NCBI GenBank assembly: GCA_016840945.1
Contig: JAEORJ010000267.1
Location: 1 to 52,259 of the forward strand
DNA: 52,259 bases
Origin: Candidatus Gerdarchaeota archaeon
Lineage (GTDB): Archaea > Asgardarchaeota > Heimdallarchaeia > JABLTI01
Direction: 5' to 3'
How positions within the stretch are numbered: the stretch's first letter is position 1; the number at the start of each line of letters is the position of its first letter. The position numbers were made by a program, and so were the translations under genes. Shown piece by piece: positions 18,321 to 27,154 of the stretch. The notes beneath the pieces are model-generated. The model saw nothing but the letters and a program-made list of their open reading frames with translations. It was not told the DNA's origin and searched no databases.

Positions 18321-19367
18321 CTAATTACGGTTTTCAGCAATAATATTTCGAACTCGTTCTTCATATTTGAAGAATGCTTCTTGTATTTTATTCAAGAACA
18401 CTCCGCTTTCTTTGAATTTATCTGTCGAATAATCTCGAGCACTTACAGCGAAAGCCATCATCCTGGTAGCAGTATATACTTCATAAAAGAAAATACGATT
18501 GCTAATATCAGGTAACTTCACTCGAGAGTAATATGAATTGTAGAATTGATGTCGATAGTTATTAAGTTCGGGATAAAGTGAGAAAAAGAACAAAGTCCAA
18601 CCAGCATCTAAAGCTGGATCCCCTAAACGAGAATATTCCCAATCAATTAGTCCGGTTATTTTAGCCCCCTTAACCATAATATTTCGTGGTTGAGGGTCTC
18701 CATGTAATAAAGAAAATCGCTCTAATTTTAATTGCTTTCTAAAAGACATAAACCATTTCTGAAGGGGGTCTACATAATAACCAGCTTTAGCTAGAAAAGA
18801 TAGTGAGCGATTAATATCATTGAGAATGAATTTTTCATAGGGTATTTCTTCTTTAATTATACCCTTAGGTGTTTCAACTCCATAATTACTGAAACGGAAA
18901 TTGTGAAGATTAACTAAATATTGAGCAAATCCTTCAATGAATTTCTCAAAGTCTTCTTTAGAGTAATTTTTAATGGCTTTTTCTAATGTTTCACCAGGAA
19001 TTCTTTCAATAATAGAGAAAGGATATCCTAATACATTAGGATTTACCTCGAGTATATATGGCTTTGGTACAGGAATTGGTGCTCCTTGTAATCGGCCTAA
19101 TTTGCTAAATTCCCTTTGAGGTTTTAGAGGATCGTGCTTTTCAGGATAAATTCGCAAAACAACACTTTTACGTATTTCACTTCCCGAAACTGAAAAAATA
19201 ATATCCAAGAAAAATACTTTATTTGACATACCTGTTTGAATTTGCTCAGGTGTTTTGATTGCTATTAGGATAGCATTTTTTGGTATGAGAGTGTGAATTT
19301 TACCTGTTTCTAATAGATATTTTTTCAAACGATGTTGTATATCTTCAACAGGTAATAATGGTTTCAT
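18321..19367 (-). CDS. aminoglycoside phosphotransferase-like (APH) kinase
   Basis: This 348-residue protein has the choline/aminoglycoside kinase fold. The Brenner motif HGDPQPRNIM (about 221-230) and the metal-binding aspartate segment LIDWEYSRLGDPALD (about 238-252) are intact, and FSIIERIPGETLEKA gives the hinge. The ATG is preceded by a strong AAAGGAG Shine-Dalgarno. In archaea this family usually phosphorylates a small metabolite rather than an antibiotic. Its neighbours do not identify the substrate. Confidence 0.8.
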   Translation of the reverse strand: MKPLLPVEDIQHRLKKYLLETGKIHTLIPKNAILIAIKTPEQIQTGMSNKVFFLDIIFSVSGSEIRKSVVLRIYPEKHDPLKPQREFSKLGRLQGAPIPVPKPYILEVNPNVLGYPFSIIERIPGETLEKAIKNYSKEDFEKFIEGFAQYLVNLHNFRFSNYGVETPKGIIKEEIPYEKFILNDINRSLSFLAKAGYYVDPLQKWFMSFRKQLKLERFSLLHGDPQPRNIMVKGAKITGLIDWEYSRLGDPALDAGWTLFFFSLYPELNNYRHQFYNSYYSRVKLPDISNRIFFYEVYTATRMMAFAVSARDYSTDKFKESGVFLNKIQEAFFKYEERVRNIIAENRN

Positions 19368-19496
19368 AAAGAGAAATCTCCTTTAAAGCATATAGTTTTA
19401 CTTCACTCATTAAATAAAAATAATTTCTTCCGCTAATTTATGGTAGAATAAAATCACATCCAACTTTTAATAACTTTCTATTCTACTAACACGTCA

Positions 19497-20387
19497 TCAT
19501 AATGAATCAAAAAGCTCAAAAATAACTTTACAGGCAACATTTGAAGTCATATTGTTGAAGTCTAATTTTGGATTAACTTCTACTAATTCAAAACATTTAA
19601 TCTGTTTTGCAAGAGATTGCACCACTTGGAGAAGTTCTCGGGTTGATAAACCTCCTGGCTCGGGGACGCTAACACCTGGAGCAAAAGCAGGATCTAATAC
19701 ATCAATATCTAATGAAAGGTAAATATCACTGTGCTTCTTTTTTAAATTTTCAAGAAAGCCATATACTTTTATTTGGTTGTTAAAATCTTTACTCTCGAGT
19801 AGTTGCTGTTCCTTGTTTTTAATTAGCTCAATTTCCTCTAATCCTAAATTATGCCCTCTACTACCAATATAATAGATATTTTCTGGTTTAATTATTCCAA
19901 GCTCAATAATCCGCTTTAAAACAGTTGCTCGGGTATATTTTTCCTTTTCTGGGTATTCATTCATCAAATCTAAATGAGCATCTAACCATACAATAGCATC
20001 GATTTTCGTTTCACTTTTTAGTATACCAGTAGCAGTACCTAATGCAATAGAATGATCTCCACCAAGTACAATAGGCAATGAATTTTTCTTGAGAATTTCA
20101 GATATTTTCCTACTTAGTTTTTCCACTGATTCATCATAGGGCAAACCAATTTCAATGTTCCCATAGTCAAGAACATTCAAACTATGAATATTCTGCGAAG
20201 TAAAACTTTGCCCTGAGAAATTGTGTGAAATCTCCCGTATTTTATTAGGTGCCTCATCTGTCCCCTCAATATAGATTATAGTTTTATCTTCATATGGTAC
20301 GCCAATAATTATAGCATCAGTATTTACAGCGGATTCTATTTCAGAAACCTCAAATGTTCCCATGAATGGTTCAACCATTTTATTCAT
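19497..20387 (-). CDS. speB: agmatinase-type ureohydrolase
   Basis: This 296-residue enzyme has the full arginase-fold metal site: GGDHS (about 114), WLDAHLDL (about 138) and SLDIDVLDP with PGVSVPEPGG (about 223-244). These hold the two-manganese centre that hydrolyses the guanidinium group. Size and the SVPEPGG segment fit archaeal agmatinases (agmatine to putrescine plus urea), but arginase or another guanidino substrate cannot be excluded. The ATG start lies divergently from the FAD oxidoreductase across about 150 bases of promoter DNA. Confidence 0.85.
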   Translation of the reverse strand: MNKMVEPFMGTFEVSEIESAVNTDAIIIGVPYEDKTIIYIEGTDEAPNKIREISHNFSGQSFTSQNIHSLNVLDYGNIEIGLPYDESVEKLSRKISEILKKNSLPIVLGGDHSIALGTATGILKSETKIDAIVWLDAHLDLMNEYPEKEKYTRATVLKRIIELGIIKPENIYYIGSRGHNLGLEEIELIKNKEQQLLESKDFNNQIKVYGFLENLKKKHSDIYLSLDIDVLDPAFAPGVSVPEPGGLSTRELLQVVQSLAKQIKCFELVEVNPKLDFNNMTSNVACKVIFELFDSL

Positions 20388-20539
20388 CTCTTGGAATACT
20401 TAGGTGTACAAACTCAACTTTTATCATTTAATTGCTTTTCTTTTCTTATGAGGCTTCCATAAGAAAATTAAATATAGATTTTATAATACTAGAATGATAG
20501 ATTAAGTTTACGAAATTAATTCTTTGTAAGGTGTTTTCA

Positions 20540-21763
20540 TTGAAATATAATACAATAATAATTGGTGCAGGTGTTATTGGAACAAGTACAGCATTTCATC
20601 TCAAACAACAAAACCCCAAACAAGAGGTACTTGTAATTGAAAATAATGATAAAGTAGCTCGTGGAAACACTTCAAAAAGTGCTGCTCTTTACAGGAATTT
20701 ATTCTCTTCTGAAACTAGTCGTATTCTCTCTTCTTCCTCAATAGCTTTTTATGAAAGTATAGCTGAAAAAATAGCTTTGAAAAATTTAGGTTATTATTGG
20801 ATGTTTTCACTTAAAGATTGGTATACTGCAAAAGCTGGATTTGATAGATTAGATCATAAAAGGGATCAATTTGAAATCTTAGCTTTAGATCAATTAAGTA
20901 ATAATCTTCATATTAACTATCAAAAAAGTGATCCTTTCAATGATATTTATCGAATAGTCTTTGGTCGTCGTTGTGGCTCATTATCTGCGATGAATTTAGC
21001 TAATTACTATGCTAATGAATTTCTAAAATTAGGCGGGAAGATCAGATTTGATACTGAAATAACAGCTGTAAACTTATCACATAAGGAACAATGTTATCCT
21101 CCATGGGAGGATATAAAGGCCACTTCGATAACAGATTCTCATTCAACAAATTATCACGCTGATAACTATATTTTTGCCACAGGTGCATGGTCTAATAGTC
21201 TCTTATCGCCTATTGGTATTGCATCTCAAATTTACCCTAAAAGAAGGCAAATGTTTCTAGTTAAGCTTTCTGATTCAAAGCAAATTGCATCCGATGTTAA
21301 TGTTAAATTACCTGTGATAATTTTACCTACAGGGGGAGTGTATGTTAAGCCAGTATTGCAAAGTAATCTTCTTATGGTTGGTTGTGCTGCTGATTTAGGT
21401 TATCCCTTTGAAATGGAAAAATATCCTCCAGGAGCTGAAGAATCATTCTTTAGAAATGTCATTGAACCAGTTTTATTACACTATTTCCCAAAATTAGCAA
21501 ATTATCAATTATTTTCAAAATGGGCTGGTTACTATGCTTATTATTGGCCTGATAAAAATCCTATCATTGAGAAGGTATCAAATATACAATGGGTAAGTGG
21601 GACATCAGGTTCTGGTATCATGAAAGCAGACGCAATAGGTAGAATAGCTGCTGCTAGAACTCTTGATAAAGAGACTGTAGAGTTATTTGATGGCACTGAG
21701 TTTAATGTATTTGATTTGTCATTAAAGAAGAGAAAAGTAGATCAAGAACAACTAATAATATAA
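20540..21763 (+). CDS. FAD-dependent oxidoreductase, D-amino-acid-oxidase (DAO) family
   Basis: This roughly 407-residue flavoprotein begins with the dinucleotide-binding GxGxxG motif (IIIGAGVIGTST) and shows the DAO pattern: ENNDKVARGNTSKSAALYR with the family's RG.TS.S turn, and a C-terminal FSKWAGYYAYYWPDKNPI followed by SGTSGSGIMKADAIGR. I prefer TTG at 20540, because AAGGTG sits a normal distance before it; GTG at 20531 overlaps that site. Relatives oxidise glycine, sarcosine, proline or D-amino acids. The divergent ureohydrolase next door hints at amine or amino-acid catabolism but does not decide it. Confidence 0.75.
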   Translation: MKYNTIIIGAGVIGTSTAFHLKQQNPKQEVLVIENNDKVARGNTSKSAALYRNLFSSETSRILSSSSIAFYESIAEKIALKNLGYYWMFSLKDWYTAKAGFDRLDHKRDQFEILALDQLSNNLHINYQKSDPFNDIYRIVFGRRCGSLSAMNLANYYANEFLKLGGKIRFDTEITAVNLSHKEQCYPPWEDIKATSITDSHSTNYHADNYIFATGAWSNSLLSPIGIASQIYPKRRQMFLVKLSDSKQIASDVNVKLPVIILPTGGVYVKPVLQSNLLMVGCAADLGYPFEMEKYPPGAEESFFRNVIEPVLLHYFPKLANYQLFSKWAGYYAYYWPDKNPIIEKVSNIQWVSGTSGSGIMKADAIGRIAAARTLDKETVELFDGTEFNVFDLSLKKRKVDQEQLII

Positions 21764-21916
21764 TCAGTATTATAAAATAAATCAATTTCTTCGTGATAAA
21801 AGAACTTTTAACTTCATAGTTTGCATTTCTATGTAAGGACAAAAAATCATGTACTTTCAAAACAAATCACAGATTTGTTGAAATAGGAAATAAACGCATT
21901 ATTTGGTGGCGTGTTC

Positions 21917-23158
21917 ATGAGCAAACCAGTCAATGAAGAAAATATAGCCGAACCTGATTTAAATGATCTTGGAGGATTAATCAGAGCTAGTAATATTTTT
22001 CTTTCTCAAGCTTCTCGCACGAGAAAAGCCTTGTTAAATCAAGGTGAAAGTATTAAGGCTCTCTATGATTTACTTCAAGAAGCAAAGAAAAAACGACACA
22101 TAATTCATGTAACAGGTATGGGTCGTAGTGGTCGAGCAGTTGAGTTTTTTGCTGAAATGCTAAAAGATCTTGGTTTTCAAGTATCAATAATAGGTCGAAC
22201 ATTAGCTTTACCGGTAACTGCTGACGATATTGTGATTGCCTTTTCAGGTTCTGGTAAAACATCAACTACTGTAGCTAATGTTGGTGTATGCATTGATGCT
22301 GAAGCTAAGATAGTAATTTTAACTCAAAATGAAAAATCTCGATTAGGTAGATTTGCTGATATTTGTTTTGTTGTGCCTAAGTCTAAGAAGCTCCAAAAAG
22401 CTGAAGAACCACCAGAAATCGAAACCGATAAGGATTTTGTTTTCTCACATAATCAAATCCCTGATGAGATGAAAGGTTCGTTATCACCTATGGGAACTTT
22501 ATTTGAATTATCAGCTCTTTTAGTCTCTATAGGACTTACTGGTATGTTACGTTCTGAGAAGAATCCTGTGCGAACATTCCAAAGCGTGATTGATAGTGTT
22601 ATTGATAATGCAGAGAAAGCTGTACAAGAAATTCTCAAAAATGCTGAAACTCAAGCTCAAGTAATTAAAATGGTTAAATTATTTATCGATTTAAGCTCTT
22701 CTTCTACTAAGAAGGTATTTTGGGTCGGTGCAGGACTAAGTGGTATAGTAGCATCGATGCATGCTATGAGATTCCAACATTTAGGATTTAATATTCATTT
22801 AGATGATGATTGGCGTTTTAGAAAGAAAAATGATATTTTAGTAGCAATTAGTGGTAGTGGTAGCACACCGTATACCAACAGCTATGTTGAAGAAGCTACA
22901 AAAAAGAAAATGGTCTCAATTGGCTTTACTTCATTAATTGCTTCAGAATTTGGTAAAATGGTTGATATTATGATTAAGGTACCTGGTAGACTAGATCCTG
23001 AAAGTTGGTACAATCGAACATCTGAGAATAAACCATTTATAGAAACACAATTTGAATTTGCTGTTGCTATTGTTATTGAAAGTATAATTGCACAATTGGC
23101 AATCCATAAGCGCATAACAGAGTCTGATATGAAAGGACGACATGCAAATATTGAATAG
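21917..23158 (+). CDS. tandem SIS-domain protein (sugar isomerase type)
   Basis: This roughly 413-residue protein contains two SIS (sugar-isomerase) domains. The first has HVTGMGRSGRAVEFF with AFSGSGKT (about 60-175). The second has VFWVGAGLSGIVA with AISGSGSTPY (about 265-370). Each has its own phosphosugar-binding SGSG loop. Single-domain relatives include 6-phospho-3-hexuloisomerase; the first domain resembles those most. Whether both sites are active is unknown. I chose ATG at 21917, seven bases after GGTGG, over the upstream GTG. The gene stands alone between the oxidoreductase and the PDCD5 gene. Confidence 0.75.
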   Translation: MSKPVNEENIAEPDLNDLGGLIRASNIFLSQASRTRKALLNQGESIKALYDLLQEAKKKRHIIHVTGMGRSGRAVEFFAEMLKDLGFQVSIIGRTLALPVTADDIVIAFSGSGKTSTTVANVGVCIDAEAKIVILTQNEKSRLGRFADICFVVPKSKKLQKAEEPPEIETDKDFVFSHNQIPDEMKGSLSPMGTLFELSALLVSIGLTGMLRSEKNPVRTFQSVIDSVIDNAEKAVQEILKNAETQAQVIKMVKLFIDLSSSSTKKVFWVGAGLSGIVASMHAMRFQHLGFNIHLDDDWRFRKKNDILVAISGSGSTPYTNSYVEEATKKKMVSIGFTSLIASEFGKMVDIMIKVPGRLDPESWYNRTSENKPFIETQFEFAVAIVIESIIAQLAIHKRITESDMKGRHANIE

Positions 23159-23226
23159 AGAAATTTGGTCAATACACAAAACCTTATGTATGTTCTATAA
23201 TTAAGCACCATTTGAGAGTAAGAAAA

Positions 23227-23619
23227 ATGACTGATGATGAATTAAATAGCCTCCGCGAAAAGAGAAAACGAGAGCTCTTAGCTGCTTCCATTCAAAAAGA
23301 GCTTGAGCAGAAGAAGCTAGAGGAAGCTAATCGTAAGATGCAGGAAAAAGAAATTCGTGCAACAATGATTGTAAATAAATTTCTTGAGCCGGATGCTATT
23401 ATCTATATGGATTGGTTATCTAAAAAATCCCCTGAGATAGCTCAAACCATAAAAGATACTATTATTCTATTAGCTTATAAAAATCAACTTCTAAGACCCT
23501 TATCAAAAATTGATATCTTGAAAATTGAAAGAGAATTAACAGGTCAAGAATCAACAATTAAAGTGAAAAGAAGAGGGGAAGATGAAACAGATCTTGATAA
23601 GGCTATAAAGAAGAAATAA
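23227..23619 (+). CDS. DNA-binding protein of the PDCD5 family
   Basis: This 130-residue basic protein begins MTDDELNSLREKRKRELL and contains the PDCD5/TFAR19 core: a long N-terminal charged helix, VNKFLEPDAI, then a three-helix bundle with KDTIILLAYKNQLLRPLSKIDI. Homologues in archaea bind double-stranded DNA; in eukaryotes they act in chaperonin and apoptosis pathways. I chose ATG at 23227 over TTG at 23212, because family members start this way. It converges with the helix-hairpin-helix-like gene, 5 bases away. Confidence 0.85.
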   Translation: MTDDELNSLREKRKRELLAASIQKELEQKKLEEANRKMQEKEIRATMIVNKFLEPDAIIYMDWLSKKSPEIAQTIKDTIILLAYKNQLLRPLSKIDILKIERELTGQESTIKVKRRGEDETDLDKAIKKK

Positions 23620-23624
23620 TTTTT

Positions 23625-24578
23625 CTATTCATTCTTTATTTTGTAAATTATTCTCTCGATTTCTTTCTTTATTCCTTTAATTGTAGGTGTTGCAGTACCT
23701 ACACCTTCATGTGCTTTTGATTCAAACACAAATAATGCAATAAAGGAAAGTTGTCTTTTTAAGCTCCTGTCACGAATGGCTTCAATCCATACAAGATGAG
23801 GTAGAGCTGATACCCAACCATATTCATCTCTTTCTTCTAGACGGAGGCTGATTTTCCAAAAAATAGATGGAATGCTATCATGAATATTTGCTAACGTTAC
23901 TCTTGCTTCCCCATTTTTTGCTATGCTAAGTATTCCTTCTCCACGTTTATTATATAAAGCAAATCCTGTACAAGCGGGAAAAACAGCTATGAATTCATCA
24001 ATAATATACTCAATTCTTTTCTTCTGCTCTGCTATTATTACAAATCCTTCTTCTGGCATTTTAATGGTTTCTTGAATTTTTTGTACTGATTCTTTCACAA
24101 GAATTTTCTTTTTATGTTCTTGTTCTCCCCTTTCAAGTGCATCAAGATGGTGCGAAATTTCTTTGTCTAAAGAATCCATTATATTCCCTGAAGGTTCAAT
24201 TTCATCTTTAACACCTCTAACAGTAAGTTCAATGCAATAAAGAACAATATCCCCTGCTTTATCCATACTTATTCTTAATGCTTCAGCGATAATTGTTGCA
24301 TCAGCATCAGCTATTTCTTGTACACTCATATAGCCTAAATCTGTTAAAGCGCGATTAATACCATTGGGTGGATCTCCAGAATGTTCTTTTTGAATCAATC
24401 TTAAATGAGCTTTTAAAGCTGACACAAATAAATTTTCGGCAGTATCGATGCTAGAACTAATAATATTCATAATTGTGGGTGGAAGTATTTCAACTACTTG
24501 AGGTATTGTTTGATAACCTGCTTTTCGAAGTCTCTCGAGATATAGTTTTTTTAGTTCACTTTCTCGCATCTTGCTCAT
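23625..24578 (-). CDS. helix-hairpin-helix-like protein with unknown C-terminal domain
   Basis: This roughly 317-residue protein has an N-terminal half with two segments resembling helix-hairpin-helix (RKAGYQTIPQVVEILP and TDLGYMSVQEIADADATIIA; compare the RadA/RNA-polymerase-alpha type). A charged linker (about 135-180) and a C-terminal domain of about 130 residues follow, with strand-helix alternation (GFALYNKRGEGILSI; LPHLVWIEAI). The C-terminal part could be a roadblock/longin-like fold, but I cannot show it. I chose ATG at 24578 over TTG at 24590. It ends 5 bases from the PDCD5 stop. DNA or chromatin involvement is inference. Confidence 0.5.
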   Translation of the reverse strand: MSKMRESELKKLYLERLRKAGYQTIPQVVEILPPTIMNIISSSIDTAENLFVSALKAHLRLIQKEHSGDPPNGINRALTDLGYMSVQEIADADATIIAEALRISMDKAGDIVLYCIELTVRGVKDEIEPSGNIMDSLDKEISHHLDALERGEQEHKKKILVKESVQKIQETIKMPEEGFVIIAEQKKRIEYIIDEFIAVFPACTGFALYNKRGEGILSIAKNGEARVTLANIHDSIPSIFWKISLRLEERDEYGWVSALPHLVWIEAIRDRSLKRQLSFIALFVFESKAHEGVGTATPTIKGIKKEIERIIYKIKNE

Positions 24579-24744
24579 TACACAATCCAACCAATAAATA
24601 AACTAATGTTATTATAATAACAATTCATTCTTAATCTTTTATGATTTTGCTTTTTTTTAACCAGAAATTAATAAAATAACTATGCAAATATTAATTTTGT
24701 AATTAGAAAAGATATAATAAATAAACATAATGAATATAAGTCAT

Positions 24745-24751
24745 TATATAT
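24745..24751 (+). promoter_or_regulatory. TATA-box-like element
   Basis: TATATAT lies about 40 bases before the ATG of the winged-helix gene, a suitable place for an archaeal TATA box. No transcript data are available. Confidence 0.4.
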
Positions 24752-24790
24752 TTGATTCGTTATAGTTATTTGAAGAAGTAGGTATATTCT

Positions 24791-25561
24791 ATGGAGCTTT
24801 ATTCTGATAATTTTACCCAAATAACTGCCCCTTCGGCAATTGAAATTAATGTAAGGCCAAATATACTCTATACTGATGAATATTCCTACCTAACAAAAGA
24901 TGAATTAGAAGTGCTTTTTCTCTTAGCTACAACAGAAATGTCAGCTGAAGGGTATACTTCCTTTTCCTTCTCAGGTATTAAAAGACAGCTAGGAAAACAT
25001 CAACAAAAAATTACAAAGGCAGTAAATCGACTTCTATCAAAGGAATTAATTACAAAATCTGAGATAGGGTATTCGCTTTCTGAGAAAGGAACTACTATAT
25101 TATCTGAAATAATTAAAATGCAAAATGCTGTTAATTTACACCAGTTTACAGATTCATATTTACAACAAAGAATTATGTTTAATGCTAAAGTTCCCCTTGA
25201 TGAATTAGCTGCATTATTAATAGGAAAATGGTTTGGTGCTTTTAGATACATCTCTCACACAGAAGGCAAAGAGCTTGTTATTCGTTGGCAACTTGTTGAT
25301 AGCCGCGCGTCAGCTACTTTACGAGTTTACAATAATGAAGCGATCATCAACATTCTACCAGATAAGAACGACAATCAAAATTACAAATACGAACAAGCAA
25401 TGGATGAATTATCTCAATATATTTTTCAAGTATTGACCAATTTTGGTATTGATTCTGAAATAAAATATAATGACTGGCAAAGAAGTACAACCTCTGAAAT
25501 AGAATACCAAAAGCAACTTATAACTTGGTTAAATACTTCAAAGAGTTTACCTGAAAACTAA
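24791..25561 (+). CDS. winged-helix protein, possible transcription regulator
   Basis: This 256-residue protein has a helix-turn-helix-like region at about residues 35-110. It begins LTKDELEVLFLLA, has a recognition-helix-like KRQLGKHQQKITKAVNRLLS, and closes with the wing-like KSEIGYSLSEKGTTILSEI, as in MarR-type winged helices. The remaining 140 residues form a domain I do not recognise (RVYNNEAIINILPDK). It lies upstream of, and in the same direction as, the proteasome genes, but about 150 bases apart with its own TATA-like element between. A regulatory role is inferred. Confidence 0.6.
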   Translation: MELYSDNFTQITAPSAIEINVRPNILYTDEYSYLTKDELEVLFLLATTEMSAEGYTSFSFSGIKRQLGKHQQKITKAVNRLLSKELITKSEIGYSLSEKGTTILSEIIKMQNAVNLHQFTDSYLQQRIMFNAKVPLDELAALLIGKWFGAFRYISHTEGKELVIRWQLVDSRASATLRVYNNEAIINILPDKNDNQNYKYEQAMDELSQYIFQVLTNFGIDSEIKYNDWQRSTTSEIEYQKQLITWLNTSKSLPEN

Positions 25562-25654
25562 AAAAAACCTTTTTTTTTGCAATAATTTGTACAAGCAAAA
25601 AATTTATTTTTAGACTGTATTTCTGGCATTAAATAATGTTAGAAGGTTAGTCAT

Positions 25655-25662
25655 TTTATATA
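25655..25662 (+). promoter_or_regulatory. TATA-box-like element before proteasome genes
   Basis: TTTATATA lies about 50 bases ahead of the proteasome beta ATG, compatible with an archaeal promoter and a short leader carrying GGTTGA. Confidence 0.45.
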
Positions 25663-25713
25663 GAGACGTCCTAATGATAATATAACAAATAACTATAATT
25701 AGAGGTTGAACTC

Positions 25714-26361
25714 ATGCAACCAAATGTTGATATTGAAAAAGAATTAGCAAAAGGAACCACAACTGTTGGAATAAAATGCAAAGATTGTGCTGTTCTAGTT
25801 GCTGATATGAGAGCAAGCATGGGAACGCTAGTGGCTTCTGATCATGCTAAAAAAGTCCATCAACTCAACGATTTTTCAGCTATTACAATTGCGGGACTAG
25901 TATCTGATGCCCAATACATCATTGATATTATGCAAGCACAAATACGACTTTTCGAGCTAGATCGTAAACGAAGACCAAAGATTTCCATGATAGCTAACCT
26001 TGTAAAGAATATGCTTTATGGCCAATATCGTTCTTACTTCCCCTATTATGTTCAATTGATAGTAGGTGGATGGGATAAAGCAGGACCACACATTTTCTCA
26101 TTTGATATGGCTGGTTCATTATCTGAAGACGATTGGTTTTCCTCAGGTTCAGGTTCTCCTGTTGCTTTTGGTGTACTAGAAGCAATGTATAAAGAGGACA
26201 TGACAGAAAAAGAAGGAGTAAAAATAGCTTTACAAGCTCTAAAAGCAGCAATTAAAAGAGACACTGCTACCGGTGATGGCATTCGCGCAGTGGTTATTGA
26301 TAGTAAAGGATTCAGAGAACTATCAAAAGCAGAAATAATTGAACTAGGAGGAGCACTTTAA
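25714..26361 (+). CDS. psmB: proteasome subunit beta
   Basis: This 215-residue precursor carries a 13-14-residue propeptide ending in KG and a mature N-terminus beginning TTTVG. The catalytic threonine is T1, with Asp17 (VADMRA) and Lys33 (HAKKV) at the expected spacing and a GSGS segment near residue 130. It forms the inner, proteolytically active rings of the 20S core and needs alpha rings outside. GGTTGA precedes the ATG. The alpha subunit gene begins only one base after its stop, so the two are translationally coupled, and the paired arrangement fits a 1:1 core assembly. Confidence 0.95.
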   Translation: MQPNVDIEKELAKGTTTVGIKCKDCAVLVADMRASMGTLVASDHAKKVHQLNDFSAITIAGLVSDAQYIIDIMQAQIRLFELDRKRRPKISMIANLVKNMLYGQYRSYFPYYVQLIVGGWDKAGPHIFSFDMAGSLSEDDWFSSGSGSPVAFGVLEAMYKEDMTEKEGVKIALQALKAAIKRDTATGDGIRAVVIDSKGFRELSKAEIIELGGAL

Positions 26362-26362
26362 G

Positions 26363-27070
26363 ATGTTTTCACAACCAAGTCAATTTGGCTACGATAAAGC
26401 TACTGTAATATTCTCCCCTGATGGAAGAATTATTCAAGTCGAATATGCTCGCGAAGCAGTTAAAATGGGTAGTACTGCAGTTGGAGTCAAAACTGATACA
26501 TGCGTGGTTCTTGCAGGTCAAAAACGTTCATTTGAACTCATTGAATCAGCTGACAAGGTATTCAAAATTGATGATCATATTGCATCTACATTCTCTGGTT
26601 ATTCTGCAGATGGTCGTGCATTATTACAAAGAGCCCGAATAGAAGCACAAATAGAAAGAATCACTTATGGTGAAGTTATTGATCCAGAAGTCTTATCTGA
26701 AAAGATAGGTGATTATTTACAATCCTTTACCCAATATGGCGGTGCTCGTCCATTTGGTATTGCAGTGCTATTTGGCAGTGTTTATGAAGGTGAAACATCA
26801 CTCTACTTCATCGATCCTGGGGGGGCTATCTTTAGTTGTTTAGCCACAGCTATTGGTTCAAACGAAGCAACAGCAAAGGAAATCTTGAAGAAAAACTACA
26901 AGAAAAATCTTACTAAGAAAGCTGCTATTAAATTAGCTCTTGATGCTTTGAAAGCTGCTGTTGAAGAAGATGAGAGTGGTATAACCGCTGAAATGGCTGT
27001 CATAGATGTTAAAGACGGCAAAGTAGAGATTTTAGACCAAAAAGATATAGATGAGATTTTAAAAGCATAA
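26363..27070 (+). CDS. psmA: proteasome subunit alpha
   Basis: This 235-residue subunit has the classical alpha-type N-terminus: an open gate tail (FSQPSQFGYDKATVIFSPDG), the IIQVEYAREAV signature and the TAVGVKT loop. It forms the outer rings that gate the core and dock regulatory ATPases. It starts with ATG one base after the beta gene stop, so the two share a transcript, and it ends in a clear hairpin plus T-run. The C-terminus runs to a normal family length. Confidence 0.96.
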   Translation: MFSQPSQFGYDKATVIFSPDGRIIQVEYAREAVKMGSTAVGVKTDTCVVLAGQKRSFELIESADKVFKIDDHIASTFSGYSADGRALLQRARIEAQIERITYGEVIDPEVLSEKIGDYLQSFTQYGGARPFGIAVLFGSVYEGETSLYFIDPGGAIFSCLATAIGSNEATAKEILKKNYKKNLTKKAAIKLALDALKAAVEEDESGITAEMAVIDVKDGKVEILDQKDIDEILKA

Positions 27071-27085
27071 TCTCATTTTTTTCTT
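27051..27085 (+). terminator. hairpin plus T-run after proteasome alpha gene
   Basis: ATGAGATT and AATCTCAT pair in an 8-bp stem that overlaps the gene's last codons, followed by a run of T. It is the likely end of the beta-alpha transcript. Confidence 0.65.
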
Positions 27086-27154
27086 CTTTTTTTTTTCATT
27101 AACTTATTATACTACTTTAAACCATTATTCCCTAGTATTAATTGAGTAAGATTT

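Noticed and set aside
18321..19367. Antibiotic resistance kinase
   Set aside because: The APH fold is common in archaeal metabolic kinases and nothing around it suggests a resistance cassette.
20540..21763. L-aspartate oxidase (NadB) for the nearby nadA/nadC
   Set aside because: It lacks the succinate-dehydrogenase-like pattern of NadB and matches the DAO family instead; it is also 8 kb away.
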